In this document: positions 12,456 to 26,149 of the stretch, piece after piece | Position numbering within the stretch: position 1 is the first letter of the stretch | Layout of the letters: every line of letters begins with the position of its first letter | Assembly: GCA_018881555.1 (NCBI GenBank) | Contig: JACAXG010000092.1 | Coordinates: forward strand, 2,523,981-2,587,980 | DNA: 64,000 bases | Reading direction: 5' to 3' | Origin: Amblyornis subalaris | Lineage: Eukaryota > Chordata > Aves > Passeriformes > Ptilonorhynchidae | Program-made: the position numbers and the translations under genes | The notes under the pieces: model-generated | Databases searched by the model: none | What the model was told of the DNA's origin: nothing | The model's input: the letters and a program-made list of their open reading frames with translations, nothing else

Positions 12456-15400
12456 GAACTTTAATTTTAATGAAAAAGAAAGATATAACGAGAGATATAT
12501 GTTGGAATATCCCTTTGGTCAGTTGGAATCAGCTGTCCTGGCTGTGTCCCCTCTCAAAATCTTGTGCACTCCCATCTGTTTCCTGGTGGGGTGGTGTGAG
12601 AAGCAGAAAAAGTCTTGACTCTATGTGAGCGTTGATCAGCAGCAACAAAGACATCCCTGTGTTATCAACATTGTTTCCAGCACAAATCCAAGCTGTAGTT
12701 CCATACTAGCTACTATGGAGAAAAATTACTTCAGCCCAGCCAAAACCAGCATGCATTCCTGTATTGCTATGATCTTTTTCATTTAGTAATATAGGGATGA
12801 AAAAAATATTCTGACACTTCAGTTTCGGATTTCATGCAGTGAAATACTGAAGGTCTTGTATAAAATTTTAAACTTGACAGTAGGCTTCTGTGGGAGTCAG
12901 TAATCAGCATAATTCACACAAAAAATAAAATTACAGTGATCTGCAGCATGCACAAATGGAGACGAAAGATCCAGGTCTGCTTATCATTGTACAGGTTTTG
13001 TGAAGTTTGGGTTACAAGAATATGTTGACAGTGGCTTAGAAAAAGACATTGAAGATCAGTCACCTGAGAGTGACTAATTACTACCATGTTTTACCTTAGT
13101 AATAGTAGTGAGCTGCATATCTGTGCAACATTGAAATGTTTGTCAGTTATGTTTTTTAATATAGAAGAAAAAATACAAAATTAGTAGTGTTTACTGATTG
13201 TATATCACAATAAATGTATCAGTAGTTCCCCAAGGGAAGAGAGGAGGTGGCTTTTCTCTCTAACTGAGTAAAATAATGCTAATTGGTCAGTCAAGCACAG
13301 GATATAACAAATACACGTATCTAAGGAAGCAGAAAAGTACTTATTTTACACAGAAAGCAGAGTTAGCTGATTTTCTCTGTAGGTACCCGATATAGTAATT
13401 TTCCAAGAGAAATGCTGATGCTGCCTGGGTGCATTGGGAGATTTGAGGTAGGAACATGGCTACAGAAATGTAACAATTCACCAAAATGTAATAATTTTTG
13501 ATGGAGGCGGTAAAGCAGATGTTCTCTCTGAGAGTGCTATCTGAGGTATAAAGTAACAAAAAGGTTATGAATGTTTCTGCCATCTTCCCTGTGAGAGCAT
13601 ACCAGCTATACCTGGTTATGAGAGGAGGAAGAAGAACATTCTTGTTTAACCTTAGCTGAATAGACCAAGTTTCTCCTGTGAACATATTTAAAAATTGTGA
13701 CAGCAAAACAAGAAGACAGCAAAACAAATTGAAAGAGGGGGAAATATACATTTTACTTTAACTTATATTCAGTTAAGATGATTTTTAAATGTGTTGATAA
13801 CTGATTACCACTAAGATATTATGAACATTACAATAGGGGTAAGCTAAACTGTCTCTCCAACAGGGTTTGAAATATCTGAAAGTGTGAGTCTCCATTTCAT
13901 CTCCATAGATCAGGCACCATAAAGATCAGAAAAACAGGTGTGAAACACAAGAAACTCACTTTGGTGCCNACAGATATTCTTTCAGCTGTATGTACTTCCT
14001 AGTGATTATCATGTTACTGGTAGTTAAAATATGCAGAGTATAAGGTCAGCTTAAGCACTGTAAAGGTGTAGATAGTTTGTGAATTGAATAAGAAAACTAA
14101 ATTTTGATCAATGTGTAAAATTAAACTCAAGTTGATGCTTACTATCATGGATAAGTAATACTAAAAAATATAATCAGTTCACCTTGAAAATAATGGTACA
14201 ATTCAGCAAGGTGCTGCAGGATACAAAAGAGCAGAACATATTAAGCAAAAGTAGCAAATTACATGCAGTGCTATTAAGATGTAATTGTTATAAACAAAGG
14301 TTTTATAGAGACTAGTCATCCACTCTGTAGGGGAGAGAAGAGATCAATAGTATTCATGACACAGTGCACTTGAGTAATCAAGTTTCTTAATCTTTTTTAC
14401 AGAGAATAACTTCCCTTTGAACANTACACAATTTAGAACAGCCACAAATTATAACTCAACATATAAATTGATGTGCATTTTCCATGGATTGAAATCAGAC
14501 TGAAAAATTGCAATGAAGTATAGCTTTTCTTTTCTCCTATTTTTTTTTTTTTCTTTTTTTTTTCTCCCTGGATGGCTTTCCTTCATCAAAAACTCGTTGG
14601 TTTGTGCTCTCATGGAGCTTCTAAGGTATTAAAGAAACTGATTGTGTTTTGGATGCTCTCTTTTTGATTAAGTGTGGGCATTTCAAGGTTACACGTGTGA
14701 TAGATTGTAAAATCAAATGCATGTTGCATGCTCTGTGCTTATGACCTGCTGCAACATGAAGGCATCAACAAGTCACTCTCAGAAGNGTGATCTCAGAAGT
14801 CAAGGAAAGCACTATGCTGTGCCAGGTCGTGTAGTTTTTAAGTAACACTGAAATCTATTAAACCAATTTTGTATTCTCAGAATGCGATTTTTAAAAGTGC
14901 CATAACCTTTTAGATAAGAACCATTTGGCATTTCAATCCATCACTTAAAGCCAAGAAGGACTAAGNCAATGTTGAAGACACACAGTTGGATTTAGTTCAA
15001 ATTCTAGCTCTGCTTGTCTCAATGGATTTTTTCAGATCACTTGTCTCTTATTTTCAATTCCCTTTTTGTGAAATATAGTTGCTGGTATTCATATTCTGTG
15101 AGGATGTATCAAGATGTTTTATTCATTAATGCCTAGAAAGTCATGTGCTACACTCNAAAGCATTTATTTATAGTATATATATGGGTGTATAAATGAACAG
15201 TCTTACTATGTACACTACTCATGATTATTTGTATCACTGTTTTGGTTTTTTTGGTCTTTGGAAGATTATGAAAGCAACTTTTTATGTAGTAAATACTTTT
15301 TTTTCTTTAATGTTTAAAAGGTTTTATGTACTTCCTATTCACTGCTGTCAAATTGTGCTATAAATAACCATACTGCTANATTATGAAACCTTTTATTAGT

Positions 15401-18400
15401 TATTAGTTCCATAAAAGTGTTGTTTGTGAGGTCATTTAGTTTTTTCTTCCCAAACAGGACAGAAGAAAATTTTTGTTGCTTTGTAATATACATTTTTCTT
15501 GGTTTTCTTGCAATAAGTTTGCCATGCTGTCTCAGTTGTGTGTTTGGTTTTTTTCCTGAAACATTCGGGAATAGAGTTAAGGATAATGGTAGGAAGATAT
15601 ATATTAATATTGTAGCTGTAAATCTTAAAAGTAGAATTTCACTTGTGTCAGCATTTTCTGAAGGTGCACACTAAGTGTATTAGGTGCAGGGGACACAGAC
15701 TGTTTCCTTTATAATGGAAGCTCTACCAAAAAAACTTATATGATAAATGTTATTAACCTGTTTCTAAAGAACTTCATTTTGAGGAAATCCATGGAAAGAC
15801 ATTATACCACACAGAAAAGAAAACTTGGCAAACTCAACGTGAAACACGAAAAAATGATACCTACATTTCCTTCCAATGCAAAACTGAATGGAGTATTATC
15901 AATTTTTGTTTACTCAACTGTAAGCAGATAGCAGAAAAATTCTCCTTTATTATACTTGTAGTGGATCCAAAAGACCATATGAAGGTCAAATAATGAAGTT
16001 TTAGTTACCTTTTTATTGACAGGGTTTTTTAGANCATTTTTCCCTATTTTTCTCCTTTGCCTCTTCCCCCCCTTCTGTCTTTTACGTGTCTTTCCCTCAT
16101 TGACTCTAGAGCCCAGGAAAGACTGTTTCCGGTGTTTCAGCTTCTGAACTGAGAAATAATTTTGTGGAGTGGGTGAACACATGCTTTTGAACAGAGAAAT
16201 AAGCAGAACCAAAAGCACCACCAAGAAAAATGGTCCATGATGACCAAAGGGATGTCATGCTGTTTACCTAGGGCACTGTGCTCACATCCCACTGTGCTTT
16301 GCAGCTGTTCTGAATAGAAGAAATACTGACTGCCCTAAAATATGTTATCTACAGTGACCATATGCAGAAAAAGGAGCCACAGGAAATTTAGGCTTTGTAA
16401 GAAGCATTCACAGAATTGCAACTGCAAGATATCCTAGAAGTAAATTTTTCCCAAATCCTTGATAAAATTACTGAAATTTGCAGCACTGAGTGTGTGTACT
16501 GTTTTTGACTCTTTTTGGTATAAGAATGAGGAAACTCAAGTATCAGTTTTTCAGGACGTTAGGGACTTGAGTTCATTTCAGGTGGAACCATTGTATACTG
16601 ATTCTTTTTTTTTTTTTTTAAATCTTCCCTGCAAGCCACATTTTCTTCTTCTGAAATGCCATTTTAAAATGCCTGCAGGACCTGTGAGCACAAAGGTTTG
16701 TTTTGCCATCCATATCATTGCTCTAAAATGCATTCCACAAAAGTGGAAAGAAAAGTGGTAAATCATTTTTTGCACTCTTTTCAGCATCATTTTCACAAAT
16801 GTTTACCCTCTCTTCTCTTTTTCCTTGTTCCTGATCAGCTTTAGCAAAACAAAAGGGAGCTAAAAAACTCAGAAAAATTAGTTATAAACTGACATGCTGT
16901 TGACTTTGTGTCTTACGTGGATGCAAAAGAAATTTAGATTTTCCACTAGCACCCAGTCCTCTCCGTTCTTTTTCCTGATGTTTGCCCACCTTTTTTTTTT
17001 TTTTCATAAAGAAAAAATCAGGGGGAGGGAAGTGAGATTACAGTTTAATCTGTGATTCTTCTTTGCTTTTTTTTTCTCCTGGTTTGTTTTTTGGTGGGTT
17101 TTTTTTGGGGTGCTGTTCTTGCAGACTGTGTGAATGCTACACTTTTCAACTATGTTTCTAGTGCCTTTAATAAGCCTAAAGAGATTTTTATGTCAGTTAC
17201 ATTGATAAAAATCTGCAACAATGCCTTGCTTGTCTTTGGTGCTTGTCTAGATGTCTATCTGTGTACCTGAAATCCAGAATATTTTATCTTTTTTATTTTT
17301 AAGTTCTGATCACTGCTCAGGAGAAAATGGCTTGTCAACTCCTGCAGGCAAGTTTGCTAGATCCAAAATTCAGTTTGCTTCATGCCTACTTAACAATGAA
17401 GTGTCAACTGTTGCTGTTTATGCAGTTAAATGGTGTTACCAAAAAAACCCCCAAACAACAATACAGCAGATCAAAACAGAAAAAGAAACGTTTTCTATCT
17501 GTTTGTTTCGTTACCCACATTAATTTTATTTTCCTCCGAGCTCCAAATTGTNTGTACAAAGGCAAAAAACACATCTGCCTCCTTGGGAGGATTCTGTTTC
17601 AAGCAATGTCATAACCCACACAGGCTGTTAAAGTGACACGCAAGACTTTCCTTACCCTTTTTTTCCTCTATGAAATATTTTAGGGTGGAAGAGAAAGTCT
17701 TTAGATCCTCCGGGTGATTTCTGCTCAGCCGAGCTAATTCCATTATCCGTTAGTCATGTTTACATCAGGCTAACAGCTAATAACTCATGTGGAACTCTGT
17801 AACCATCTTTAATCTTGTTCCTCATCCTGGAGCCTGGCTTTCTCAGATTATTAATGTTGATGGGTGAGTGTCCTGTCAGGCTTCTGCTCATGGAATCGCA
17901 AAGCGGCACAAGGTCAGCCCTTTCAGACCAACTCTCTGGGGTGACATATGGTAATCACACATACCCCTCCTCCCAAGGAAAAGAGCTGACTCTCTCATAC
18001 AGAGTCTCAAAATAGTAATTGTTCTCATGCAACCCATTAAATACTTGAATTTTCCCTTCTGAAAATGTTGGAGATGGAAGTAGAGAGAATTGTGACTGAC
18101 AAAAAGTCTGCTGTTAGCTTGGTGGCAGGCTGTTTATATTCAAGTGAGTCTTTTTTGTAGTAAAATGATCTTANAGAAGATTTCAGAATCCCAGTAGGCA
18201 TACAGATGCCAAAAGGTGCTCTCAGAATGAAATAAAACATGGATGACATACTGTGAACAAATTAATTCTTTTTTGACTGACTTAAATGATTCAGAGTAGC
18301 AACAGTATTATATAGCAATAATAATTTTATATTAATTTGACAAAATCTTTAGGTATGAGTACTTGAATGTATGAATAGTTACTATAATTTTCATGTGTGT

Positions 18401-18790
18401 TTGTGTAGACAGCAAAAAAACCTGGTGTCAGTACAATAATGTCAAATTATGGCTTTAACCTTAGACTCTCTTGGATAAGTGAAACTGAAAAAGGGTAAAG
18501 AACTTGTTTCAGCTGTTTCTGTTCAACAGGGCAAATCTGCTCCATTGTTGCAATCAGAATGAGTGAGTGTAAGCAACTTCAGGCTAGGTGATCATGCTTT
18601 TCATCCTAGACAGTGCTCAAGAAGCCCGTCTTTGTCTGTTGAATAAAGAGGATGTGCAAGTATCCTGCCAAGCTTCAGTTTGTGAAATCTAAATGAGGCC
18701 AAGAGCAGACCTTGCTAAGGAACCTGTAATTTATGCTGCCCTGAAATGCTAAAAATCCTTACAAGGGCTGTTACTCCTGTTGTGATTTAA

Positions 18791-18834
18791 AAACATAACA
18801 AAACAAAAACAAACAAACAAGCAAACAAACAAAC
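18791..18834. repeat. CAAA-type microsatellite
   Basis: A degenerate (AAAC)n tract (AACAAAACAAAAACAAACAA and onward) with one GCAAA interruption. It ends in CCCC. Confidence 0.9.
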
Positions 18835-19260
18835 CCCAATCCTCCACCAAAATTACTTGGTCATAGAAGTCTGTCAGGAATGAAAAATAGTTTAGGATTT
18901 ACTATGTTCTGCAACAGTCTCCTTTATTGATCCCAATGTAAAATCTTTCAGCTTGAAATAGGCNACCAGATCCTTACCTTGATAGATATAATATCTGCAA
19001 GTAGATAATGTTTAATTAAATAAAATGGAAAATACAGGGATGTAATTGGATCTGTGAAATTGTGGATTGTCTCTTGATGGAAATGGAAAGCAATCTGCTA
19101 ACTCAGGTAATCTTTAAAATTTGACTTCATCACCTTATTCTAAAGAACATTTTAAAATATATATAAATAGGCGTAATGGACTTTAAAATATTTTCAGACA
19201 TTTGATTTGATCATATAAATACAAAATCTCTTTTCTTTCCCTTTGTCTTTCAAAACTATT

Positions 19261-20203
19261 CATAGACTCATAGAATCATAGAATGTTTTGGGTTGGAAGG
19301 GACTCTAAAGATCATCTAGTTCCAACTCCCCTGCTATGATCCACTAGACCAACCTGTTCGACCTGAGCTTGAAAAATTCCAGGGATGGGTCATCCATAAC
19401 TTCTCTGGACAACCTGTTCNAGTGACTCACCACCCTTCAAGTAAAGAAATTCTTCGTAACATCCAATCTAAGTCTCCCCTCTTTTACTTTAAAACCTTTC
19501 CTCCTTGCCCTATCTGCCAAGGTAAAAAGTTGCTCTAGATATTTCCTATAAGGTCCTTTCAAGGGCTACTAATAAGGTGCCCGGAGCCTTCTCTTCTCCA
19601 GGCTGAACNACCCCAGCTCTCCCAGCCTGTCTTCATAGGAGAGATGCTCCAGACCTCTGATCATCCTCATGGCCTCCTCTGGACCTGCTCCAACAGATCT
19701 TTGGCCTCCTGGTGTTTGGGACCCCAAAGCTGGGTGCAGAACTCCAGGTGGGGTCTCATGAAGACAGAGTAGAGGGGCACAATCCCCTGCCTTGACCTGC
19801 TGACCACACTGCTTTTGGTGCAGCCCAGGATGCAGTTGGATTTCTGGATGGCAAGCACACACTGTTGGCTCATGTCCAGCTTTTTCTCCACAAGAACCTC
19901 CAAGTCCTTCTCTGCAGGCCAGCTTTCAATTGGTTATTTTCCCGGTCATGTCTGGGGTTGCTGTGACACAGGTGCAGCACCTTACACTAGGCCTTTCTGA
20001 ACCTCATGAGATTCCCATATGCCCACTCCTCAGGTTTGTCCAGGTCCCTCTGGATGGCACCCCATCCTTCAAATGTGTCAACCGCATCACTCAGCTTGGT
20101 GTCATCTGCAAACTTGCTGANGGTCCACTCGATATCACTGTCTATGTCATTGATGAAGATATTAAAGAACGTCGGTCTTAAGACAAAGCCCTGTGGGACN
20201 AAG
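19261..20203 (-). mobile_element. CR1 LINE, 5'-truncated, - strand
   Basis: On the + strand the element begins with its inverted 3' end: short repeats of TCATAGAAT, then GTTTTGGGTTGGAAGGGACTC, the diagnostic avian CR1 3' UTR block. Read on the - strand, the C-terminal part of CR1 ORF2 is recognisable in two frames. One frame (about 19903-19667) contains [13 protein letters not shown] and [14 protein letters not shown]. The other (about 19862-19569) contains RMIRGLEHLSYEDRLGELG and FSLEKRRLR. The frame change and four ambiguous bases (near 19420, 19609, 20121 and 20200) show that it is dead. The 5' truncation near 20203 falls at a GACAAAGCCCTGTGGGAC block, which is also typical of CR1. No target duplication is evident, as expected for CR1. 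The copy retains reverse-transcriptase-adjacent sequence but cannot be active. Confidence 0.95.
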
Positions 20204-23200
20204 TATGGATAAAGTATTTATTAAAAAAAAAAACCAAAAAACAAACCAAAACCCAAAGTCAAATACAATAAAGATTAAAATCTGTTAAGCATTTTTTGCT
20301 CTTTTTTCTTGGTACAGAATGACCAAGAAAATTAACCTAGTTATCTTTATTGTTTAACCTAATTATCTTTATTGTTTCCCTTCCTTAAATNAGAAGCACC
20401 AGAGTTTGGGGAGCAGTGATTTGATAAGAGAGAAATCTTAATTGATTTGTTGGCTTTTGACTTGAAGGAAGGACTTTCTATTACTATATGTAATGGGAAA
20501 AGATGGGAGGAGAACACAAGGAACAAAAGTGGTTGATGAAAGCAAAGCCAAGCTCACGGGCCCTGGGGAGATTGGTTTGCAAGCCTCAAGAGCTAGAGCA
20601 GGTGCAAGCGTGCAGGCCTGCCAGGAAACTTTGTGTTGACAGAAGGATGGAAATTCATGCAAATAAGTCTTTCTTGTCACAACTTAGCATTTGGTAGATG
20701 AAAATTATGCTGATTTCATGGAATTAAACTGTCATTTTATGGAGAGAAATATTTAGAACTGCTGTGTTATAATATTCATGTGAACGTAAGTAAAGGCTGC
20801 CTTCAAAATCTTTACCTCCGAGTCCTTGTTCTTCCTGCTGGGTTCGAGGAATACTGTTGCCTCCTTTGCATAACTCTTCCTGTGGCTGAGCCTTTTCTGC
20901 TTGTAGCTTCTGGATTTCTGTAGTCTCCAACCCATATGGTCATTGCCCATCATGGGGACATAATTTTTACCTCTCTGCTAATATGACATGTTAAACCATC
21001 TGGGCAGACTTCTGGCTTGTATTCTATATTGAAAATTACTTTTATAGTTCCCTGCCTCTGCTTTATAGGATGGCCCCTTGTAATATTCTCTTTTTCTCTT
21101 CTGCTCTTATCTCGCGCAACTGATATCTGCAATTGGAATGTACTCCATTTAATTTATGATAGCAGTGATTTCAGGACACAGGGCCACTCGTGTGCCTGGG
21201 TTTACTTTTTTCTTTTTTTTTTTTTTTTTTTGTGGTGTTTTTGTTCATAAAGTTTTGCAGAGTTTCTGCTATTAAAGGCAATGGAAAACAATAGCTATAC
21301 CAACACCGCATCGTACTGCTTTTAGGAGAGGCCTTGCCCTAGAATGCTTCATTGCATTGAAAACAGGCTTTTCTTCCTTTTCTGTTTAAAACCAGTTTTT
21401 TAAACAAATCTTGTTTTACAATTGTTCTTGATTTTAAATTAGCAGTTATCTAAAAAGCTGATAATTCTAAAAGGGAAGGAATCTCTGTTTCTGTTCATTT
21501 GTTTGTTTGTTTAATTAGGAATAAAGTGCAATTTACAAAGAGAAAATGACATTTCAAAATACTATATGAAATTGTAACCTTTTTTAGTTTCTTAATTTTG
21601 AGGTCAATAGACTTTATTCATTATTGACTATTTTAATTTCAAAATGTTTTGATTCTAAAGGGTATTTTATGTCTGAAAAATATCTACTTTGAAAAACTCT
21701 GAAATTAAAATCAGTTTTCAAAAATATTTCCTCATTTTGTTTTTAAAACAGTTTTTTCTTTAGTTGCATGTGGTTTAACTTAGTTTAGACATCAATACAA
21801 TTTCCGATAGAAGTTTTTCGCATAAGTTGTCAGTCATATTTACCTTTCATTAAACAATNGAAAGACAGTTCAGTATTAGAAGTTTAAAAAGGAAAGAGTT
21901 TTCCATCTTACAAAGTTTCCTACTTTATATAATCCTAATCTAAATCTAATTCCATTATTTTCTAGCCTATGCATGCCTCTTCTCTTACTTTGCCTCTCCT
22001 TCCTATAAACTAAAAAGCATCAGAAAAGAAAATGTCACAGAAGAGTATATGAAAATATTGGCCATTTAAAATTGTTACTTGTCTTTTCTACTTCTGTCAT
22101 GTTTTCTTTTGAAATTTCTCATCTTCTTTAAATCTCAGCAAGTGTCCAATTCTATTTTTCACAGCTCGTAATTTTTCTGTCTCTCTTAGTTGTGCTGTAC
22201 TTTTTGAGTAATGCAGGAAGAATTTGATAAACAAGGACTATTTCTTCCATTCATACCTTACTTTAAAAGAAAGCAAAATGTGTTCTAGCATCTACTGTGC
22301 TTGCAATTTATCCATTTAGTCTTAAATTTTCATCATGTGAGTCTTCCTGCACCACCCTCTGTAACCTCAAGAAACTTCTGGGCCACATATAGGATTCATT
22401 GTATTTCTTTTGTCAAAATTAAATCTATAGTTCCAGTTTTGACAAGAGAAAATTTAAAAATAAAGTATGGAATTTAAAAGTGTTGCAGTAAGTGCTTTAA
22501 ATTTGAAAAAATAAATGTAACTGGTGCATAGTTAAAATAATAGAAAGTGCATGTGAGTTTTGTACAGGGAGATTATATCTTTGGGATAATGCACTATATT
22601 TGGGTTTGAGGTTTATTTCAGTGGAAAAGTACATTTAATTATTTCTTATTTTCATATCTAAGCACTAGACCATTGCACTTTGTTGAAAGTGAAAGATATA
22701 CCAAGGGTCTACTTTGTTTCTTTCTTCACTGGCAAACAGCAACTCTTTTGTTGAGCGTCTTTCTTGGAGTCCATACGGTGTGGGAAGGAAAACTGCACCT
22801 TAAAAATATCTGAGGAAGTCACATTATTGTCAGTGTCCTTCAGAAAGGCTTTTTCTTTATGCAGACTTNGAGTGGAAAGGATTTTTACACTGTATTGGGA
22901 AGGTGGATTTATGTTATCCAGCAGCAAATATATTTGGAGTTTTTCTGAGAGAATTTACCACTCTTAGTCATGCCTATAAGGAAAACAATTTCATTTTTCT
23001 TAGGAATCTCTATATACATACATATATATATAAAAATATGTCTCTATGTGTGTTACTATTATGTATACATATACACATGGAAAGAACACAAAATAAAGGG
23101 AAATTTTTTTGTCCTGAATTTTCTGGCCTGAAGACCAAAGCAAATGTAGTTGTCACGAAAGCTTTGCTTTTGTATCATGCAAATGACTGAAAATTATTTT

Positions 23201-26149
23201 ATTTTTGAAATAAGTTGAAGAAAATTAGAGACCTGAGAGTTTTGCCTTGATTTCCTAGGAGAAAAAAGAAATCAATAAGAGCTTTTTAGGNGAATTTGTA
23301 ATACTTGGCTTTGGCTTTGCTCTCAGAAAAATCAACTTTTTTTGTCCTTTCTTTGGGAGGTGGAATGCTTAACCCCTGCAGAGCAAAAGGGATGTCTGGG
23401 AGGTGAAACTACTACCTCCTGTAGGCTGAAAGGGATGACTATGAAAGTCAATTGAAAAAAAAAAATCTTAGTTTTGCTGCAAATACTTGATAAAACCCTA
23501 ATGTTTTTCAAAATCAGATTGGTCACAGTTTGGTCTCTCTGTCTCAAAGATCCAATCGAACAGGAAACATCAAGNATACTGTGATTTTTTCCATTATTCA
23601 CACAAGTAAACAAACTCCTGAGTTTTAACATGGCATATAGTCCAACTTCCTATATAAACTGATAATGAAAAGATATTTTGTGCCCTATGCTAATATGTAT
23701 CTAAAAGCTTGCCCTAATGTTCCAAAATANTCTGCACACACAGCCTCTGAAACAGACCTTTTTATTTCATGTGTCTAGCTACAAACTTAATGTCTTGTGT
23801 TAAAATACTGTTGCATTTTAATAACCAAGACAGTCCCATCTCCTGGGAGATGAGTGAGCAGTAAAGGCGTGACTTGATCAATGTGTTGACATGCTGGAAT
23901 GCTGGGGCAGTATTTTGTTCTTAATTTTTATAACTTGAGCCAGTACAACAATTGGGATGCTGCATAGTTGCTGACACTTATCTGTGTATTTATGGGGCAA
24001 TTAGCAATTCCCTGCACCTCGTCTGCAGGTTTTCTTACGTAACTGTGGTGTGGTTATTTCTCAGTAATAGTAAAATATTAAAGTCTCTATAACCTGGCTG
24101 AAAACTCTTGTTTGCATAACTACTCTTCAGCTTGTTTCTCAACAAAGGCTGAGTAAGTCTTTTTCATTGATTAGCTGAGACCCATTTTAGCCACCTTATT
24201 AAGAAATAATCACAACAATTCTTTCTGCTCTGATTGTCTGCTGCTGCCCAGTGAGACTGCCAACTATTGCCCCAGATGCTAACTAGTTAAATATTTAATT
24301 ATAATTAGTGATGCTTGAATACCATAATGATGGCTAACACAGGTAACAGAGAAGTACAGCCTTTTTTACTGATCTGGGGAGAGCCTTCAGAAGGCATAGC
24401 ACTTTCTGGTTTTGGGGGGTATGTATCCTAGAGATACATAATTAGTTGCTTATTCTGTGCTAATGGCAAACCTGAATCTTAGAACCATGTTTTTCCTTTT
24501 CGTTTCCTTCGGGGACAACACATTTGTTTCCACACCTTCCACTATTACGCAAATAAGTTTAACAGAAACCTCATGATATTTCCTCATACAAAAGTACAGG
24601 GATAGCCCACTTCCTCAGCATTATCAAAATATAGTTAGGGGTTTCAAATGGGTGACCTTAGAGCCAGTCCAGGTTTTGAACTGCTCGATGTAGATTCTAT
24701 TTCACACACATCAGGCGAGAGTTGTGTCTGATGGGCTCCTATCTGGTCTGTCTCTTCCTTTGGTCCTCACTTGAAATTCTGTTACTGTGTCTGAATGAAG
24801 CTAGCAGGTAAATAGGTGGAAACCCATCTGGTGATTTAGCAGATGCTGAGGCATACAGAGCTGCCACTGGGCAAGTGGTGAATCAATGAAAAATTCTCGT
24901 TGATCACTGGAGTTTGCTGCATTATGCTTTGTCTGCAAAAACAAAGGAGTAGTAAAGCCAATAATGGTTGATATCATCTAAAAAAGTAAAACTTTATTCA
25001 GTTTCTAAGTTGCAGGGTTTGGATTTTAATGCTCTTTAATGCCACAAACCATACAAAAATGTGTATGTGTATCAAAAGGGCTAAAAACAAAGAATCATTT
25101 TAGTTCTTTTTGAAATGGAAAATAAGACTCTTCCTGGGGATAAAACCCTCCCAGGAATTTCAAAAGCTCTAACATCAGAGAAATTTTTAGCTAAAGTGAG
25201 GTAAAGCTATAAAAGCAGTTCAGTTGGAATTTTCCTAAGCAATAAGATTTTACTGTATTTCATATCATCAATTGCTTTTAACACNTTATAACAGTCAGCA
25301 AAGCAAATACTTGATTTTGTGGTGAATTAATTGTTCACTTTATATATCTGAATAATCTTTCATAAATGATGAGAAATAATTTTACCATCTCTGTTAGAGA
25401 AATATAGGAAGGTGAGTAATTTTTTAAAGCATATTAAATATATAAGTTAATTAATTTACAGATATATTTTTTAAAGCTCACTGTGCAAACTGATCTCTGC
25501 TTACTTCCATATGAAGATTTTTCAGGTAACATTTCTATCACTGAAAAGGGTTTGTTCATTAAAAGTTTGTTCATTATGTTCATGATAAAGTGTGACCCTA
25601 AACCATTAAAATTTAGTTCTTTATATGAAAAAAACCCAAAACAAACCATATAAATATTTTAGGTGTCATAGGTGAGCCGATATTTTTGTCCATTACATAA
25701 AAATTCTGCCTTCCAAATAGCATTTATTTAGTGTATTTGATATCTATTAAGTATATACATGTTCATTGCTATCTGTTTGTGATTCTTTAGAGTACAGAAC
25801 ATAACTTGTTTCTAAGTATTTCACCAGGCAGTTGACGTCTGAAGTGTCTCTGAAAAATCAAAATACTTTATTTAGGAGCACAGAGCATAGACCTATATTT
25901 TGGGTTTTCATGTTAACAAATGTATATAATTAATAATAATAAATAGAGGCTAATTCATTATAAAAAAGAGAATGATAAATTAATTGAAAAATGAACTATA
26001 ATCTTCTCTAAAAGTCTTTTGGAATTTCAAAGCCTCCTTTTCTAGAATGAACGGAAGAGGGTTTGAAAAATGAGTTTATTTTGGCTCACTTACTGGCTTA
26101 GTGTAAGAAACAAAAGCTATCTTCATGAAGAGCCTTGGTCATAGTGCTT
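20204..26149. other. Non-coding sequence, no gene recognised
   Basis: AT-rich, with poly-A and the 22-bp duplication near the CR1 junction, a T-homopolymer at 21213-21231 and a TA-rich tract near 23010-23035. The block 23820-24340 is non-repetitive and looks less random (several TAATTA and CTGC-type motifs), but no gene is supported. Confidence 0.65.
20332..20375. repeat. 22-bp tandem duplication with one mismatch
   Basis: Two units of TTAACCTARTTATCTTTATT plus GT follow each other at 20332-20353 and 20354-20375. They differ only at G/A in the ninth base. This lies about 130 bp beyond the truncated end of the CR1 copy. Confidence 0.93.

Larger units (their letters stand above)
10437..19260. 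other. Non-coding sequence with simple repeats
   Basis: Contains the minisatellite at 10568, the ATA array at 12370, several T- or A-homopolymers (10774, 14550, 16604, 16992) and the CAAA tract at 18791. No exon pattern (acceptor, coding frame, donor) could be assembled. The block 17690-17990 is GC-richer, non-repetitive and contains homeodomain-type TAATT motifs, so it may be regulatory. Confidence 0.65.

Noticed and set aside
12247..12628. Frames rich in poly-Asn or poly-Ile
   Set aside because: They are produced by the ATA/AAT microsatellite.
13341..13751. 136-codon frame on the - strand with an ATG start
   Set aside because: No recognisable family, biased Leu/Ser/Tyr composition as expected for AT-rich non-coding DNA, no supporting splice or promoter context.
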